A stretch of DNA of 64,000 nt. It comes from Aminipila sp047974845 (lineage in GTDB: Bacteria > Bacillota > Clostridia > Peptostreptococcales > Anaerovoracaceae). Below are positions 17,624 to 26,542 of the stretch, one piece after another (the stretch's first letter is position 1; the number at the start of each line of letters is the position of its first letter). The stretch covers positions 37,103-101,102 of the forward strand of contig JBKECQ010000038.1 in NCBI GenBank assembly GCA_047974845.1, in the 5' to 3' direction. The position numbers were made by a program, and so were the translations under genes. The notes beneath the pieces were generated by a model. The model ran no database searches and had not been told where the DNA came from. It was given only the letters and a program-made list of their open reading frames with translations.

Positions 17624-18171
17624 TAAACTTTTCCTGCTTCCTTTTCAAAATCATTTCTAGAAATCCCATATTGATTAAGCTTATTTAAAAAAGCTGCAGA
17701 ATTTCCATATCCTATGCCAAGACTCTTGCCCAGCTTCATTCTTTTTTCAGAAGCACCGGCTTGTCCCGCAAGTCCGTACCTTATCAAATCTGACATTAAA
17801 AATTCTTCTGTAATTACCTGTTTTGTACAGTGTGCTTTTTCAAGAGCCTCTAATATAACCTGAGGTTCCGCATTTTCAATTCCAATATCTCCCGCCTTTG
17901 TAGCGTCATTTCTATCCAAATAAGCGTGCTTTGCTCTTGGAAACTTTTCTTTTAACTTTCTTCTTATTTCTTCTCCGGCAAAATCCGGATCCGTAAAGAT
18001 AATGATACCCCTGGTATTATACGCTTTCTCAATTAACTCCCATGTAGATTTTCTTATTCCATATCCATGGGTTGCAATAGTTTCTGTGTTAATAGCTCGC
18101 TTAACGGCAGATTCATCATCTCTACCCTCTACGACTATGACCTCTCCTATACATTCCATTTCTTTCTCCAT
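17623..18171 (-). CDS. rnmV: Ribonuclease M5
   Basis: Matures 5S rRNA. 182 aa with the TOPRIM domain: VVEGRDDESAVKRA (catalytic Glu), THGYG and FTDPDFAGEEIRRKL (DxD), plus a C-terminal helical segment for substrate binding. Overlaps rsmA by one base. Confidence 0.94.
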   Translation of the reverse strand: MEKEMECIGEVIVVEGRDDESAVKRAINTETIATHGYGIRKSTWELIEKAYNTRGIIIFTDPDFAGEEIRRKLKEKFPRAKHAYLDRNDATKAGDIGIENAEPQVILEALEKAHCTKQVITEEFLMSDLIRYGLAGQAGASEKRMKLGKSLGIGYGNSAAFLNKLNQYGISRNDFEKEAGKV

Positions 18172-18228
18172 TTCGGCTATACAGAGAAATGTTTTATCTC
18201 CTATGCCTTTTTCTTTTGTTAACAGTCC

Positions 18229-18732
18229 TTAATCTGAATTATCACCGGCAGGAAGCAAATCTCCGTTTGCCGGAAGCGCTACTGCCGCCCCTGAGGTTTG
18301 TTGTGCCGGTAAAATATACAGAATCTCACCGGGCTTTACCATTCTTAAATGTTGTCTGGCTTGTTGTTCTATATATTCAGGGTTATTTACATTTCCTAAT
18401 TCTTCAGTAAGGTCTTGCCTCTTTTTTTGTAGTTCCTTATTTTGGGCAACTATATCTTCGTATTCCTTCTGTAATAAATACACGTGAAAAATAGACACAC
18501 TTATAACCGCGATAATACCAATTATTACCATGCTATAAATCAGTCTTTTCCGATTTCTTTTACTTATTTTTCTTTCCGACAGTTCTGAAACAGACACTTT
18601 TCTGCCTTTGCTATGCTTTTTTATAGCAGCTTCTTTTCTCTTTTCACGCCTCTCGACTCTTGCCTGTTCAAAATCAATTACTTTATCGGAGCCTTTAAAC
18701 TCTTTGCTCCTTTTTTTCTTTTGTTTAAACAT
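18229..18732 (-). CDS. divIC: DivIC/FtsB-like septum formation protein
   Basis: Bitopic division protein expected to join FtsL/DivIB at the septum. 167 aa: a long, strongly basic cytoplasmic N terminus (1-70), one transmembrane helix (about 71-93), then a coiled coil (about 95-125, QKEYEDIVAQNKELQKKRQDL) and the conserved EYIEQQARQHLRMVKPGEILY of the DivIC/FtsB family. The basic region is longer than in B. subtilis DivIC (about 125 aa total). Start overlaps the yabQ 3' end by 55 nt. Confidence 0.88.
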   Translation of the reverse strand: MFKQKKKRSKEFKGSDKVIDFEQARVERREKRKEAAIKKHSKGRKVSVSELSERKISKRNRKRLIYSMVIIGIIAVISVSIFHVYLLQKEYEDIVAQNKELQKKRQDLTEELGNVNNPEYIEQQARQHLRMVKPGEILYILPAQQTSGAAVALPANGDLLPAGDNSD

Positions 18733-19082
18733 TTGTCGTCACCCACACACATTGTAGCATAAAACAGCAGATTCCACAAGAAAACTCCGCATATAAAAGA
18801 GCAGATTACATGAGTGCTAAGCTGACCATATGAACAATAATACAAAAATTGGCAAGTTAGTATTGCCGCAAAAATCCAAAAAATAATTTCTGTTGCCGCC
18901 GCAACTATATTGTTTTTAAGACCTGCTTTTATTCGACGTTTAAAAAGTCCATATAAAAGTGCTACCACCATGCCGCAGCCTAACATGATAAGACTTTCAA
19001 AAACCTGTGACTTAATCAAATCAGTAAGCACTAAATTTATTTTAAAGGTATTTAAAATGGCTGCACCACTTGATACAACCAT
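18678..19082 (-). CDS. yabQ: Spore cortex biosynthesis protein YabQ-like
   Basis: 134-aa membrane protein with about three to four hydrophobic segments, placed exactly between yabP and divIC as in spore formers. Assignment rests on this gene order plus the membrane profile (FESLIMLGCGMVVALLYGLFKRRIK, WIFAAILTCQFLYYCSYG, CSFICGVFLWNLLFY). In B. subtilis YabQ acts in the mother cell for cortex formation under sigma-E. Overlaps yabP by one base. Confidence 0.82.
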   Translation of the reverse strand: MVVSSGAAILNTFKINLVLTDLIKSQVFESLIMLGCGMVVALLYGLFKRRIKAGLKNNIVAAATEIIFWIFAAILTCQFLYYCSYGQLSTHVICSFICGVFLWNLLFYATMCVGDDKCLNKRKKGAKSLKAPIK

Positions 19083-19342
19083 TATTCAAAAATCCTCCTC
19101 AATAGGCTTTTTTCATTTTTGTCTTTTTTCTGAGTATATACTGCCGAATTTATTGATCCCGTAATTATAACCTTTCCTTCAGCCAAATCAAGTTTTTGTA
19201 TGTGAAGCTTTAGTCCTTTTATAACCAGCCCTCCATTTTTTAGTGTGATAAGTATAGTTTCCTCATTAAAGCTATCAACATCCGCAACTTCTGTTACAGT
19301 TAACTTTTCCCTATTATCAATATTTAAAACATGGTTCTCCAT
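19082..19342 (-). CDS. yabP: Sporulation protein YabP
   Basis: 86 aa, small beta-rich YabP/YqfC family: NREKLTVTEVADVDSFNEETILITL, GGLVIKGLKLHIQKLDLAEG, VIITGSINSAVYT. Required for spore cortex assembly in relatives. Good AAGGAGG site. I could not find a clear sigma-E promoter upstream. Confidence 0.9.
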   Translation of the reverse strand: MENHVLNIDNREKLTVTEVADVDSFNEETILITLKNGGLVIKGLKLHIQKLDLAEGKVIITGSINSAVYTQKKDKNEKSLLRRIFE

Positions 19343-19419
19343 ACAGATACCCTCCTTGCACTTTAAATATATGCTTTAAATATCAATTTAATTCTAAGTA
19401 AATGTATTCTGTAATTATT

Positions 19420-19480
19420 TTAATAAAAATACTGACCTCCAATCATTAGATTTTTAGGTCTAACTTTTGTTGGTCAGTAC
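19420..19480 (-). terminator. Terminator after walK
   Basis: On the minus strand TACTGACC pairs with GGTCAGTA around an inner TTAGA/TCTAA stem, followed by TTTTTATT. It separates walRK from the yabP operon. Confidence 0.6.
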
Positions 19481-19500
19481 ATTATGCGGTCTTTTTGTAT

Positions 19501-21330
19501 TTATTCTATATTACTGATTCCTCTTTTTAATGATAGTGGCAATTTAATAGTTACTCTTGTTCCCTTGCCGTCTTTACTTTCAATTTCTATAGAGCCATTG
19601 TGGCCTTCTATAATTTGTTTTGAAATAGCAAGTCCCAATCCCGTACCTCCAAGAGCCCTAGAGCGAGCCTTATCCACACGAAAGAATCTTTCAAAAACTC
19701 TGCTCAACTCTGTCTCCGGAATTCCTATACCATTATCCGCAACAGTAATTACAGCTATTTTTCCTTGTTTAAGGGCATCTATATCTATTCTTCCGCCCTC
19801 TCCCGTATACTTAATTGCATTACTTATGATGTTAAGAATTACCTGCTCTATTCTGTCTTTATCCATATCTACAGGGATTCTCTCATCCTCATTAAACAAA
19901 CAATTCAAATGTTGCCGTTTATTTGCGGCTGTTAATTCTACTTTCTTAACAGATGCTTTAAGTAAGCTAATCAGGTTGCTTTCCTTACGGCTCAATATTT
20001 CTTGATTATTATCCAGTCTTGATAATTGTAACAAGTCTTTAACAAGCCTATTCATTCTATCTGCTTCGTTATCAATTATTCCTAAGAATTCATCCACAGT
20101 AACCTTGTCATCAACATAACCATCCAGTAATGTTTCTGTATAACTTTTTATTGTAGTTAAAGGGGTTTTTAATTCATGGGATACATTTGCAACAAAATCC
20201 ATTTGCATATTTTCTAGTTTTTGTCTTTGTGTTATATCCTGTAGAATGATTATAATGCCCACTGCTTTATTGTCTTCATCTCTATACCAGTCATATCTAG
20301 TAGAATAAGTGCATCCACTCTTTTCAAAAACTGAGGTTAATTCATTTTCGCTACAATTCCTCATTAACTTATCTAGAGTAAGATCCTCACAAAGTTCAGT
20401 AATTAATGTATCATACTTCTGTTTTTGTAATTCTTCATCAGAAACCTTAAGCATTCTCCTTGCAGCTTCATTTGCGTGTATAATTTCACCTTCCAGAGTT
20501 ACTGCAATGAGTCCGTCTGCCATGTTTCTAAGAATTGTTTCCATCTTATTTTTTTCACCGGACATCTCAATGAGCGTCATATCCAGTTGGGTTCGAAGCA
20601 AGTTGAACATTTCCGCCAGCCGACCTATTTCATCATCTGATTTGACGGCTACCTCTTGGGAGAAGTCCCCTTGAGCCATTTTTTCCGCCTTTTCAGTCAC
20701 ATCGTTAATAGGCGTTGTAATACTTTTTGAAATAAAAGTTCCCAGTATTACTGTAATTGCAAGGCCTATAATCATCGCTTGAACAAAAATTTGCTTTGAT
20801 TGGCTTATGGTCGCATACACACTGGTCATATCTACTCTTACATAAATTACACCAAAAATCTTTTTCCCCTCCGCTATTGGAAAGGTCATATTCATAACGG
20901 GAATAGTTGTATTTTGATTTACAATATTTCCATAAGATTGTGCAACTACGCCATTAACCAGTGAGTCCAATATTACCTGCTGGTCCAATATGTCAAACGC
21001 ACTCCGCCCTTGATTCATATTATTTGAAGCAACAATCATAAAATTGTCATCAATTACAAAAATTTCTTCCTGTATGGTTTTATCCCATGCGTCAACATTA
21101 ATCTGAACCTCTTCTTGGTGTTCGCTTAAATCCCCGTAGGCTCTAAGTGAAGAAAGAAGGGTTGCTTCCTGTATTGTATTTACTAAATTTTCTTTAGTGG
21201 AATTTATATAATAAGATTCCAGTTGGCTCATAATTAAAACGCCTATAATGGTTATAGCAATAAATACAAGCAAACAGTATATTAAAACAAGCTTCCACCT
21301 CATACTTCGCCCAAATTGTTTTAGGTTCAT
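19501..21330 (-). CDS. walK: Cell-wall sensor histidine kinase WalK
   Basis: 609 aa: TM1 about 13-34, extracytoplasmic PAS-like sensor 35-180, TM2 about 183-204, HAMP 205-257, PAS 262-370, HisKA with FVANVSHELKTP (phospho-acceptor His385), then HATPase with NIISNAIKYTGEGG, VADNGIGIP and GGTGLGLAISK. This architecture is that of WalK/VicK, which controls peptidoglycan hydrolases. Gene ends before the usual yycH/yycI partners, which are absent here as is normal in Clostridia. One base separates it from walR. Confidence 0.92.
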   Translation of the reverse strand: MNLKQFGRSMRWKLVLIYCLLVFIAITIIGVLIMSQLESYYINSTKENLVNTIQEATLLSSLRAYGDLSEHQEEVQINVDAWDKTIQEEIFVIDDNFMIVASNNMNQGRSAFDILDQQVILDSLVNGVVAQSYGNIVNQNTTIPVMNMTFPIAEGKKIFGVIYVRVDMTSVYATISQSKQIFVQAMIIGLAITVILGTFISKSITTPINDVTEKAEKMAQGDFSQEVAVKSDDEIGRLAEMFNLLRTQLDMTLIEMSGEKNKMETILRNMADGLIAVTLEGEIIHANEAARRMLKVSDEELQKQKYDTLITELCEDLTLDKLMRNCSENELTSVFEKSGCTYSTRYDWYRDEDNKAVGIIIILQDITQRQKLENMQMDFVANVSHELKTPLTTIKSYTETLLDGYVDDKVTVDEFLGIIDNEADRMNRLVKDLLQLSRLDNNQEILSRKESNLISLLKASVKKVELTAANKRQHLNCLFNEDERIPVDMDKDRIEQVILNIISNAIKYTGEGGRIDIDALKQGKIAVITVADNGIGIPETELSRVFERFFRVDKARSRALGGTGLGLAISKQIIEGHNGSIEIESKDGKGTRVTIKLPLSLKRGISNIE

Positions 21331-21331
21331 C

Positions 21332-22030
21332 TTATGGTCTCCTAAAGTAGTATCCTATTCCTCGCTTAGTCATAATAAATTTTGGGTCACTGGAATCATC
21401 CTCTAACTTTTCTCTTAGTCTTCTTACAGTAACATCCACTGTTCTTATATCCCCATAATATTCATAGCCCCAAACTTCTTCCAGTAGTTGTTCTCTGGAA
21501 AAAACTTTGTTTTCTCTTTCCGCTAAGTATTTTAAAAGTTCAAACTCTCTTAACGTCAGCTCTAAGACTTGGTTATTCTTCGTTACTTCATATCTATTCA
21601 TATCTATTTGTAGGTTCCCAAAGTCCTGCACATTTGAAGGATTGTTTCCTGCTCCTGCTGCAAGCTCTGTTCTTCTAAGGTTAGCCTTTATTCTCGCAAT
21701 TAATTCTCTCATGCCAAAAGGTTTTGTAATGTAATCGTCTGCACCCAGTTCAAGTCCTAAAACTTTGTCCACTTCTTCTTCCTTAGCTGTAAGCATAATA
21801 ATAGGAACAGAGCTTACTTCTCTGACCCTTTTACAAACTTGGAATCCATCCATGGACGGAAGCATTACATCTAATAATATCAAATCCGGTTTTATTTTTA
21901 GTGCACAATCTAGTCCCTCTTGTCCATCATATGCAGTTTCAACGCTAAATCCTTCTTTATTTAAATTAAACTTTATTATGTCTGAAATAGCTCTCTCATC
22001 TTCTATGATTAATACCTTTTTAGAGTCCAT
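21332..22030 (-). CDS. walR: Response regulator WalR (OmpR/PhoB family)
   Basis: 232 aa from the ATG at 22030, which has GGGAGGT 8 nt upstream; an in-frame GTG at 22054 has no site. Receiver domain with acidic pair EDE, phospho-acceptor Asp54 (ILLDVMLP), Thr/Lys (MLTAKEE, YITKPFG), then a winged-helix domain (ELTLREFELLKYLAE, VWGYEYYGDIRTVDVTVRRLREKLED, RGIGYYF). These closely match WalR/YycF. Essential in most Firmicutes. Confidence 0.93.
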   Translation of the reverse strand: MDSKKVLIIEDERAISDIIKFNLNKEGFSVETAYDGQEGLDCALKIKPDLILLDVMLPSMDGFQVCKRVREVSSVPIIMLTAKEEEVDKVLGLELGADDYITKPFGMRELIARIKANLRRTELAAGAGNNPSNVQDFGNLQIDMNRYEVTKNNQVLELTLREFELLKYLAERENKVFSREQLLEEVWGYEYYGDIRTVDVTVRRLREKLEDDSSDPKFIMTKRGIGYYFRRP

Positions 22031-22084
22031 ATAATGCGACCTCCCTATTCCCACTGTTGTTAGTTATTTTATACAATGTTATAT

Positions 22085-22113
22085 ATTATACCAAAATATT
22101 TCCTTACCGTCTA
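22085..22113 (-). promoter_or_regulatory. Probable walRK promoter
   Basis: Minus strand TAGACG, 17-nt spacer, TATAAT; the -35 is weak (4 of 6). Confidence 0.5.
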
Positions 22114-22163
22114 CCTTTCTTGATTTTACCACTATTACATTGACATTTTATATGCCAAATTTG

Positions 22164-22192
22164 TTGCTTGTATAAATAAAATATTTTATAAT
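22164..22192 (+). promoter_or_regulatory. Promoter of the TetR-family gene
   Basis: TTGCTT, 17-nt spacer, TATAAT, 33 nt before the start codon. Confidence 0.65.
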
Positions 22193-22224
22193 ATTTTTAT
22201 CGTTAGAAAATTTAGAGGTTAGCA

Positions 22225-22815
22225 ATGAAGAATATTACTTACACAAAATCAAACGATACACGAAATAAATTATTGGCAGCCACTACTAAGCTTATTCAAC
22301 AATATCCTTATAAAAATATAACTATCAGAGATATTTGTACAGAGGCCGGAGTTTCAAGTGGCGGCTTTTATTACCATTTTTCTTCCAAGGAACATTTAGT
22401 CCAATCTACCTTTTCACCTCTTGATGATAAAACTGTCATACTATTAAATCATAAATGTAATGCGCTTCCTCCTATTGAGGGGCTTAATCATCTATTCCAA
22501 CAATATGTCATTATCCTATCCGATCAGAAAAAAAGAGCCCTTACTTTAGAATACGTTAAACTTTTGCTAGATTCTATTCGCACTATTTCCATGGAAAAAG
22601 AACATCCCTTTTATAACCTAATATACTGCCAACTAAAGCGCTGTGAAGAATTAAATTTGCTAGAGCCTAAATTTGATTGCAATAGACTTACTCTGTATTC
22701 TTTGCAGTTTTTAAGAGGGTTTATTTTTGATTGGCTTATACATGAATATCCTGTGGATGTAAACCAAAAATTTGAAGAATGTTTTCATCTATATCTAAAA
22801 AGTATATTGAGATAA
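22225..22815 (+). CDS. TetR/AcrR family transcriptional regulator
   Basis: 196 aa. N-terminal helix-turn-helix NKLLAATTKLIQQYPYKNITIRDICTEAGVSSGGFYYHFSSKEHLVQ is typical; the rest is a ligand-binding helical domain with no recognised ligand. Monocistronic and divergent from walR. Own promoter and a strong terminator. Target not evident; no obvious palindrome was seen in its own leader. Confidence 0.88.
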   Translation: MKNITYTKSNDTRNKLLAATTKLIQQYPYKNITIRDICTEAGVSSGGFYYHFSSKEHLVQSTFSPLDDKTVILLNHKCNALPPIEGLNHLFQQYVIILSDQKKRALTLEYVKLLLDSIRTISMEKEHPFYNLIYCQLKRCEELNLLEPKFDCNRLTLYSLQFLRGFIFDWLIHEYPVDVNQKFEECFHLYLKSILR

Positions 22816-22819
22816 TAAG

Positions 22820-22868
22820 AAACAAAAATACCGAGATAATGCATATACATTTCTCGGTATTTTTGTTT
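22820..22868 (+). terminator. Terminator after the TetR-family gene
   Basis: 17-bp perfect stem (arms 22820-22836 and 22852-22868) with AAACAAAAA/TTTTTGTTT outer part and a CCGAGA/TCTCGG core. Confidence 0.88.
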
Positions 22869-23136
22869 TAGTTGTATTTATTAGGATTGGATTTGTTGTA
22901 TTTTACAGAAAACCGAACATAGTTCTGTTCCTTATGTAGTTACATTATATTGTTACTACCAAAATGTGTCAACAAGATTCGTCACAAAACTTCATTTCTT
23001 GTCCAAGATTCTTCTTTTTTTGTGACCAATGTGACTGTTCTTATTTCCTTTTGCTCCTCTGCCGCATATTATAACTAAACTACAAAAGATTTATACCAGA
23101 CTTGTAGATATAAGTAATATGAAAGAGGGGTTATAA
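22869..23136. other. Intergenic region before the subtilisin gene
   Basis: With the preceding terminator this forms a 321-nt gene-free stretch. It contains two weak hairpins: GAAC-ATA-GTTC near 22916, and a 7-of-8 bp stem, GTAGTTAC/GTTACTAC, near 22937-22960. No convincing -35/-10 pair was found. CATATTATA near 23066 resembles a sigma-K -10 but lacks a -35 AC at the right distance. Confidence 0.5.
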
Positions 23137-24345
23137 ATGAAAAATATGAACGGTACAATGCCTGTCATAATATATTCTAAGAAAAATATTAATCTAATAC
23201 GTTCATGTATTCTAGAAAATTACGGGAAAATTAAATATGAACTTCCTTTTATAAATGCACTCTGTGTAGATGTGCCTATACAAAAACTAGAAAGCATTAA
23301 ATGCAATAAAAATATATCTTTAATAACTAAAGATGCCGAAGTTTCTAAACTTCCAGTATTTGCAACAAATGTAGAGAATGATACTCTACCGCCTAAAGTA
23401 AAACGAACCGTTCGAAATAGGAGGCTTAGTAAAAGTGTTTTTTCGCTTCCCCTTCAGGGAGAAGGGGTTACAATTGCTATCATTGACACAGGAATCTCCC
23501 CACACTATGATTTAGTAAAACCAATTAATCGCATTGTAGCTTTCAAGGATTTTATAAATAATGGTCTTATCCCTTATGACGATGATGGCCACGGAACTCA
23601 TGTGGCAGGCCTTGCCGCAGGAAATGGTTATTTATTTGGAGGAAATGAGGTAGTAGAAGCTGTCCGTTCAATGTTTCCCGAAAAATCCAGTTCCTTAATT
23701 TGCATGGGGGCTGCGTGCAAATCAAAAATTGCAGCCTTAAAAGCCCTAGATGGAGAGGGCAACGGTAATACCTCAGATATTTTAGCTGCCATGCAGTGGG
23801 TAGCTGATAATTATCGCAAATACAATATTCGTGTTCTCAACCTTTCTTTAGGAATAGATGCAACTAGCTTTGATGCTGACGGAGATGGTGTTGATGAAAT
23901 GACAGACCCTCTGGTTCTTGGGGTTAATGCATTAGTGAGAATGGGTATAAGCATTGTTGTTGCGGCAGGAAACAGCGGCCCACGGCCGGGAAGTATTACA
24001 TCACCGGGAACCAGTCCCTTTGTCATAACAGTTGGCTCTATAAATGCCAAAGGTGAAGTTCCCGCTTTTTCAAGTCGCGGGCCTACAGCCATGGGGGCAA
24101 TCAAACCAGACCTTGTGGCTCCCGGAATTGATGTGCTTTCTCTGGCTCCGGGTACCAATAAGCAGTACATACGGCAGTCCGGTACATCTATGTCCGCTCC
24201 AGCAGTGGCTGGTGCAGCTGCTTGTATACACGCAATAAATCCAAGGCTATCGCCTTCACAAGTTAAACTATTTTTAATGCAAAATGCTGTTCCTCAAAGT
24301 GCAGCAGACCGAAACTCCCAAGGAGCAGGACTGTTAAAGATTTAA
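23137..24345 (+). CDS. Subtilisin-family (S8) serine protease, intracellular type
   Basis: 402 aa with the full catalytic triad: AIIDTGISPHYDL (Asp117), DDDGHGTHVAGL (His152) and SGTSMSAPAVAGAAA (Ser351); the oxyanion Asn is in AAGNSGP. The N-terminal 100 residues look like an inhibitor/propeptide region. No signal peptide or transmembrane segment, so it is probably cytoplasmic or forespore-located, like AprX/IspA. AGAGGGG precedes the ATG. Monocistronic; role unknown. Confidence 0.93.
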   Translation: MKNMNGTMPVIIYSKKNINLIRSCILENYGKIKYELPFINALCVDVPIQKLESIKCNKNISLITKDAEVSKLPVFATNVENDTLPPKVKRTVRNRRLSKSVFSLPLQGEGVTIAIIDTGISPHYDLVKPINRIVAFKDFINNGLIPYDDDGHGTHVAGLAAGNGYLFGGNEVVEAVRSMFPEKSSSLICMGAACKSKIAALKALDGEGNGNTSDILAAMQWVADNYRKYNIRVLNLSLGIDATSFDADGDGVDEMTDPLVLGVNALVRMGISIVVAAGNSGPRPGSITSPGTSPFVITVGSINAKGEVPAFSSRGPTAMGAIKPDLVAPGIDVLSLAPGTNKQYIRQSGTSMSAPAVAGAAACIHAINPRLSPSQVKLFLMQNAVPQSAADRNSQGAGLLKI

Positions 24346-24370
24346 AAGGCTTTCTTCTATCCTCCTTTGG

Positions 24371-24461
24371 ATTTTATATAAATACCCGTATATAAAATAT
24401 TCTTTTGTATCTCTTTTTAAGTTGGGAGCTCTGCTAAAGTCTTTTTTCTTATACGGGTATT
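24371..24461. repeat. Two overlapping inverted repeats between convergent genes
   Basis: ATTTTATATA (24371-24380) pairs with TATATAAAAT (24389-24398) around AATACCCG. AATACCCGTATA (24381-24392) also pairs exactly with 24450-24461. The two pairings exclude each other. The second is followed by CCCTTTT, so one conformation may serve as terminator. Confidence 0.6.
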
Positions 24462-24495
24462 CCCTTTTCATTTCATATAAAATATTTTCTATATT

Positions 24496-24918
24496 TTATT
24501 TGCTATAAAATGCATAATCAATATGCATTTGAGGATTTGAGGATTTAGCCATTTCCAATACCTTTTCCGCATCTTCCGATGTTAGTAATATTCTTTTGGA
24601 CATAACATCCTTCATAAAATGTAACGCTGTAGTATTTGTATCAGAAATATTTTCTCTATGTAATTCTTTTATATCTATGAATCTCCAAAGTTCTCTATAC
24701 TTATATACTGTTACATCGTAGGTAACTAAAATTCCGTCCTGATTTATTATTGTTTTTTTACTTAACCCTACGGTTGCCAAAAGTAATACCCCGCAAATGA
24801 TTCCATATATAGCTTTCAGATATATACTTAAAGCTATCAATAAAATTCCGACTACTATTGATACACTCTTAGTGGATTTTTTTTGCTTTCTATCATTTAA
24901 AGATTTTATTTCACACAT
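24496..24918 (-). CDS. Small membrane protein with a PH-like domain, unknown function
   Basis: 140 aa: charged N terminus, two hydrophobic helices (about 19-35 and 37-52), then a soluble domain (TIINQDGILVTYDVTVYKYRELWRFIDIKELHRE...) resembling bacterial PH-like/YcxB-type domains. Not recognised further. 51 nt after nhaC, possibly co-transcribed. Confidence 0.65.
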   Translation of the reverse strand: MCEIKSLNDRKQKKSTKSVSIVVGILLIALSIYLKAIYGIICGVLLLATVGLSKKTIINQDGILVTYDVTVYKYRELWRFIDIKELHRENISDTNTTALHFMKDVMSKRILLTSEDAEKVLEMAKSSNPQMHIDYAFYSK

Positions 24919-24969
24919 AGTTTACCCTCTTTTATAAAACAACAGTTTACTTTGCTTTTACGATTGTGA

Positions 24970-26385
24970 TTATGCTATCTTACTTTGTTTTCTTGGGTTT
25001 TTACTTTCATCTGCATATTTTACTCCTATTCCTAAGTATGAAATAACTATTGCGTAAATAGGATTAATTAAATTCATAAAGGCATATGGTGCAAACTCCC
25101 AATTTGGTACTCCCAAGGTTGCTGCCTGATAAGCTCCACAACCATTCCAAGGTATCATAGGAGACCAAAGAGTTGCTCCATCTTCTGTGGTTCTTGATAG
25201 AAAACTTCTGCTAAGACCCTTTTGGTCATAAACTTTTGTAAACATCCTGCCGGGAACCAAAATTGCAAGGTACTGGTCAGTTAAAACTATGTCACATATG
25301 ATTCCGGTAATTATTGTTGAAACAACTAGTCCTCCAACGGTTTTAACCCTTCTTACCAAACCACCTAGAAGAACTTCTACAAAGCCACACTTTTCAAGTA
25401 TCCCTCCAAATGCTAATGCAAACATTATTAAAGAAATGGTCCAAAGCATTGAATTTAAGCCACCTCTGTTTAATAATTTATCTGCAATTACATTTCCGGT
25501 TTCAACTTCATATCCATAATGAAGAGCCCCTAAACAATCCGAAATAGATGCACCCTGTGCAAACATTGCTATTAAGCACCCACAGGCAGCAGCTAAAAGC
25601 AAAGATGGTATTGCTGGTATTTTTTTAACTGCGCCAATAATAACGACTAATACAGGAAGCATAATCCATGGTGAAAGGTAAAAATTATCAGCTATAGCTT
25701 GCTGAATTTCTAAAGCAGTAGTTGGGTCATATCCCTCTTTATGTATAACTTTCATTCCAACAACGGCATATAAAATAAGTGCTATAAAAAAGCTTGGCAC
25801 TGTAGTTGTCATCATAGCTCTAACATGATCATATAAGGGTGTTTCTGCACCTGCTGCGGCAACATTAGTGCTATCTGACAGAGGAGATAGTTTATCCCCT
25901 GTATATGCTCCGGAGATAACCATTCCTGCTGCTAAAGCCGGGTTTATTCCTAACCCCATTGCAATACCCATAAGCGCCACTCCCACTGTACCGGAAGCGG
26001 TCCACGATGAACCTGTGGCAAGCCCTACAATAGCGGTTAAAATTGCTCCAACCACTAAAAACGCACCCGGTGAAATAAGGTCCAGCCCATAATATACCAT
26101 TGCCGGCATGGTACCAGCCCATACCCATGACCCTATTAGCATTCCAACCACCATAACTATTAGTAAGGCTTCTGTCGCTCTGCCTATACTATCAAGGACT
26201 CCTGAAATAATTGCCTCCCACCTGTATCCACACCTATAAGCCATACCGGCTGTAACAATACATGACAGTACAAGGGGAATATGCGGTTCAATACCCCAAA
26301 AAACAGTACAAAGTATAATCAGTATCATCATAAATAATACTGGTACTGTGGCTTCCCACAGTTTTGGTAATCTTGTTTTTTCCAT
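24970..26385 (-). CDS. nhaC: Na+/H+ antiporter NhaC family
   Basis: 471 aa, 10-12 predicted transmembrane helices. Family features: ASGTVGVALMGIAMGLGINPALAAGMVISGAYTGDKLSPLSDSTNVAAAGAETPLYDHVRAM, TDQYLAILVPGRMF, and RTTEDGATLWSPMIPWNGCGAY. NhaC proteins exchange Na+ for H+, or amino acids/malate for lactate in some members; substrate here is not certain. Clear GGAGGT site. Upstream lies a resolvase-like protein that may control it. Confidence 0.88.
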   Translation of the reverse strand: MEKTRLPKLWEATVPVLFMMILIILCTVFWGIEPHIPLVLSCIVTAGMAYRCGYRWEAIISGVLDSIGRATEALLIVMVVGMLIGSWVWAGTMPAMVYYGLDLISPGAFLVVGAILTAIVGLATGSSWTASGTVGVALMGIAMGLGINPALAAGMVISGAYTGDKLSPLSDSTNVAAAGAETPLYDHVRAMMTTTVPSFFIALILYAVVGMKVIHKEGYDPTTALEIQQAIADNFYLSPWIMLPVLVVIIGAVKKIPAIPSLLLAAACGCLIAMFAQGASISDCLGALHYGYEVETGNVIADKLLNRGGLNSMLWTISLIMFALAFGGILEKCGFVEVLLGGLVRRVKTVGGLVVSTIITGIICDIVLTDQYLAILVPGRMFTKVYDQKGLSRSFLSRTTEDGATLWSPMIPWNGCGAYQAATLGVPNWEFAPYAFMNLINPIYAIVISYLGIGVKYADESKNPRKQSKIA

Positions 26386-26422
26386 AGTACACCTCCAAAT
26401 AAATTGCGCATAAAGATAACTG

Positions 26423-26460
26423 GCGGAATCTTCCGCTATATATAAGACATAATTTGTCTT
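26423..26460 (-). promoter_or_regulatory. Two dyads in the nhaC leader
   Basis: GCGGAA-TC-TTCCGC (26423-26436) and AAGACA-TAATT-TGTCTT (26444-26460, extended by TATA on both sides). They lie 38-75 nt before nhaC and could be operator or RNA hairpins. Confidence 0.5.
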
Positions 26461-26542
26461 TATATCAAATATTTTACATCAAATATTAAAAAATATATTG
26501 CTACTATTAGTGTAACTATTGTCGTTATATATTGCTTTATGG

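Noticed and set aside
23060..23075. Sigma-K promoter for the subtilisin gene
   Set aside because: The -10-like CATATTATA has no -35 AC at 16-17 nt, so sporulation control cannot be claimed.
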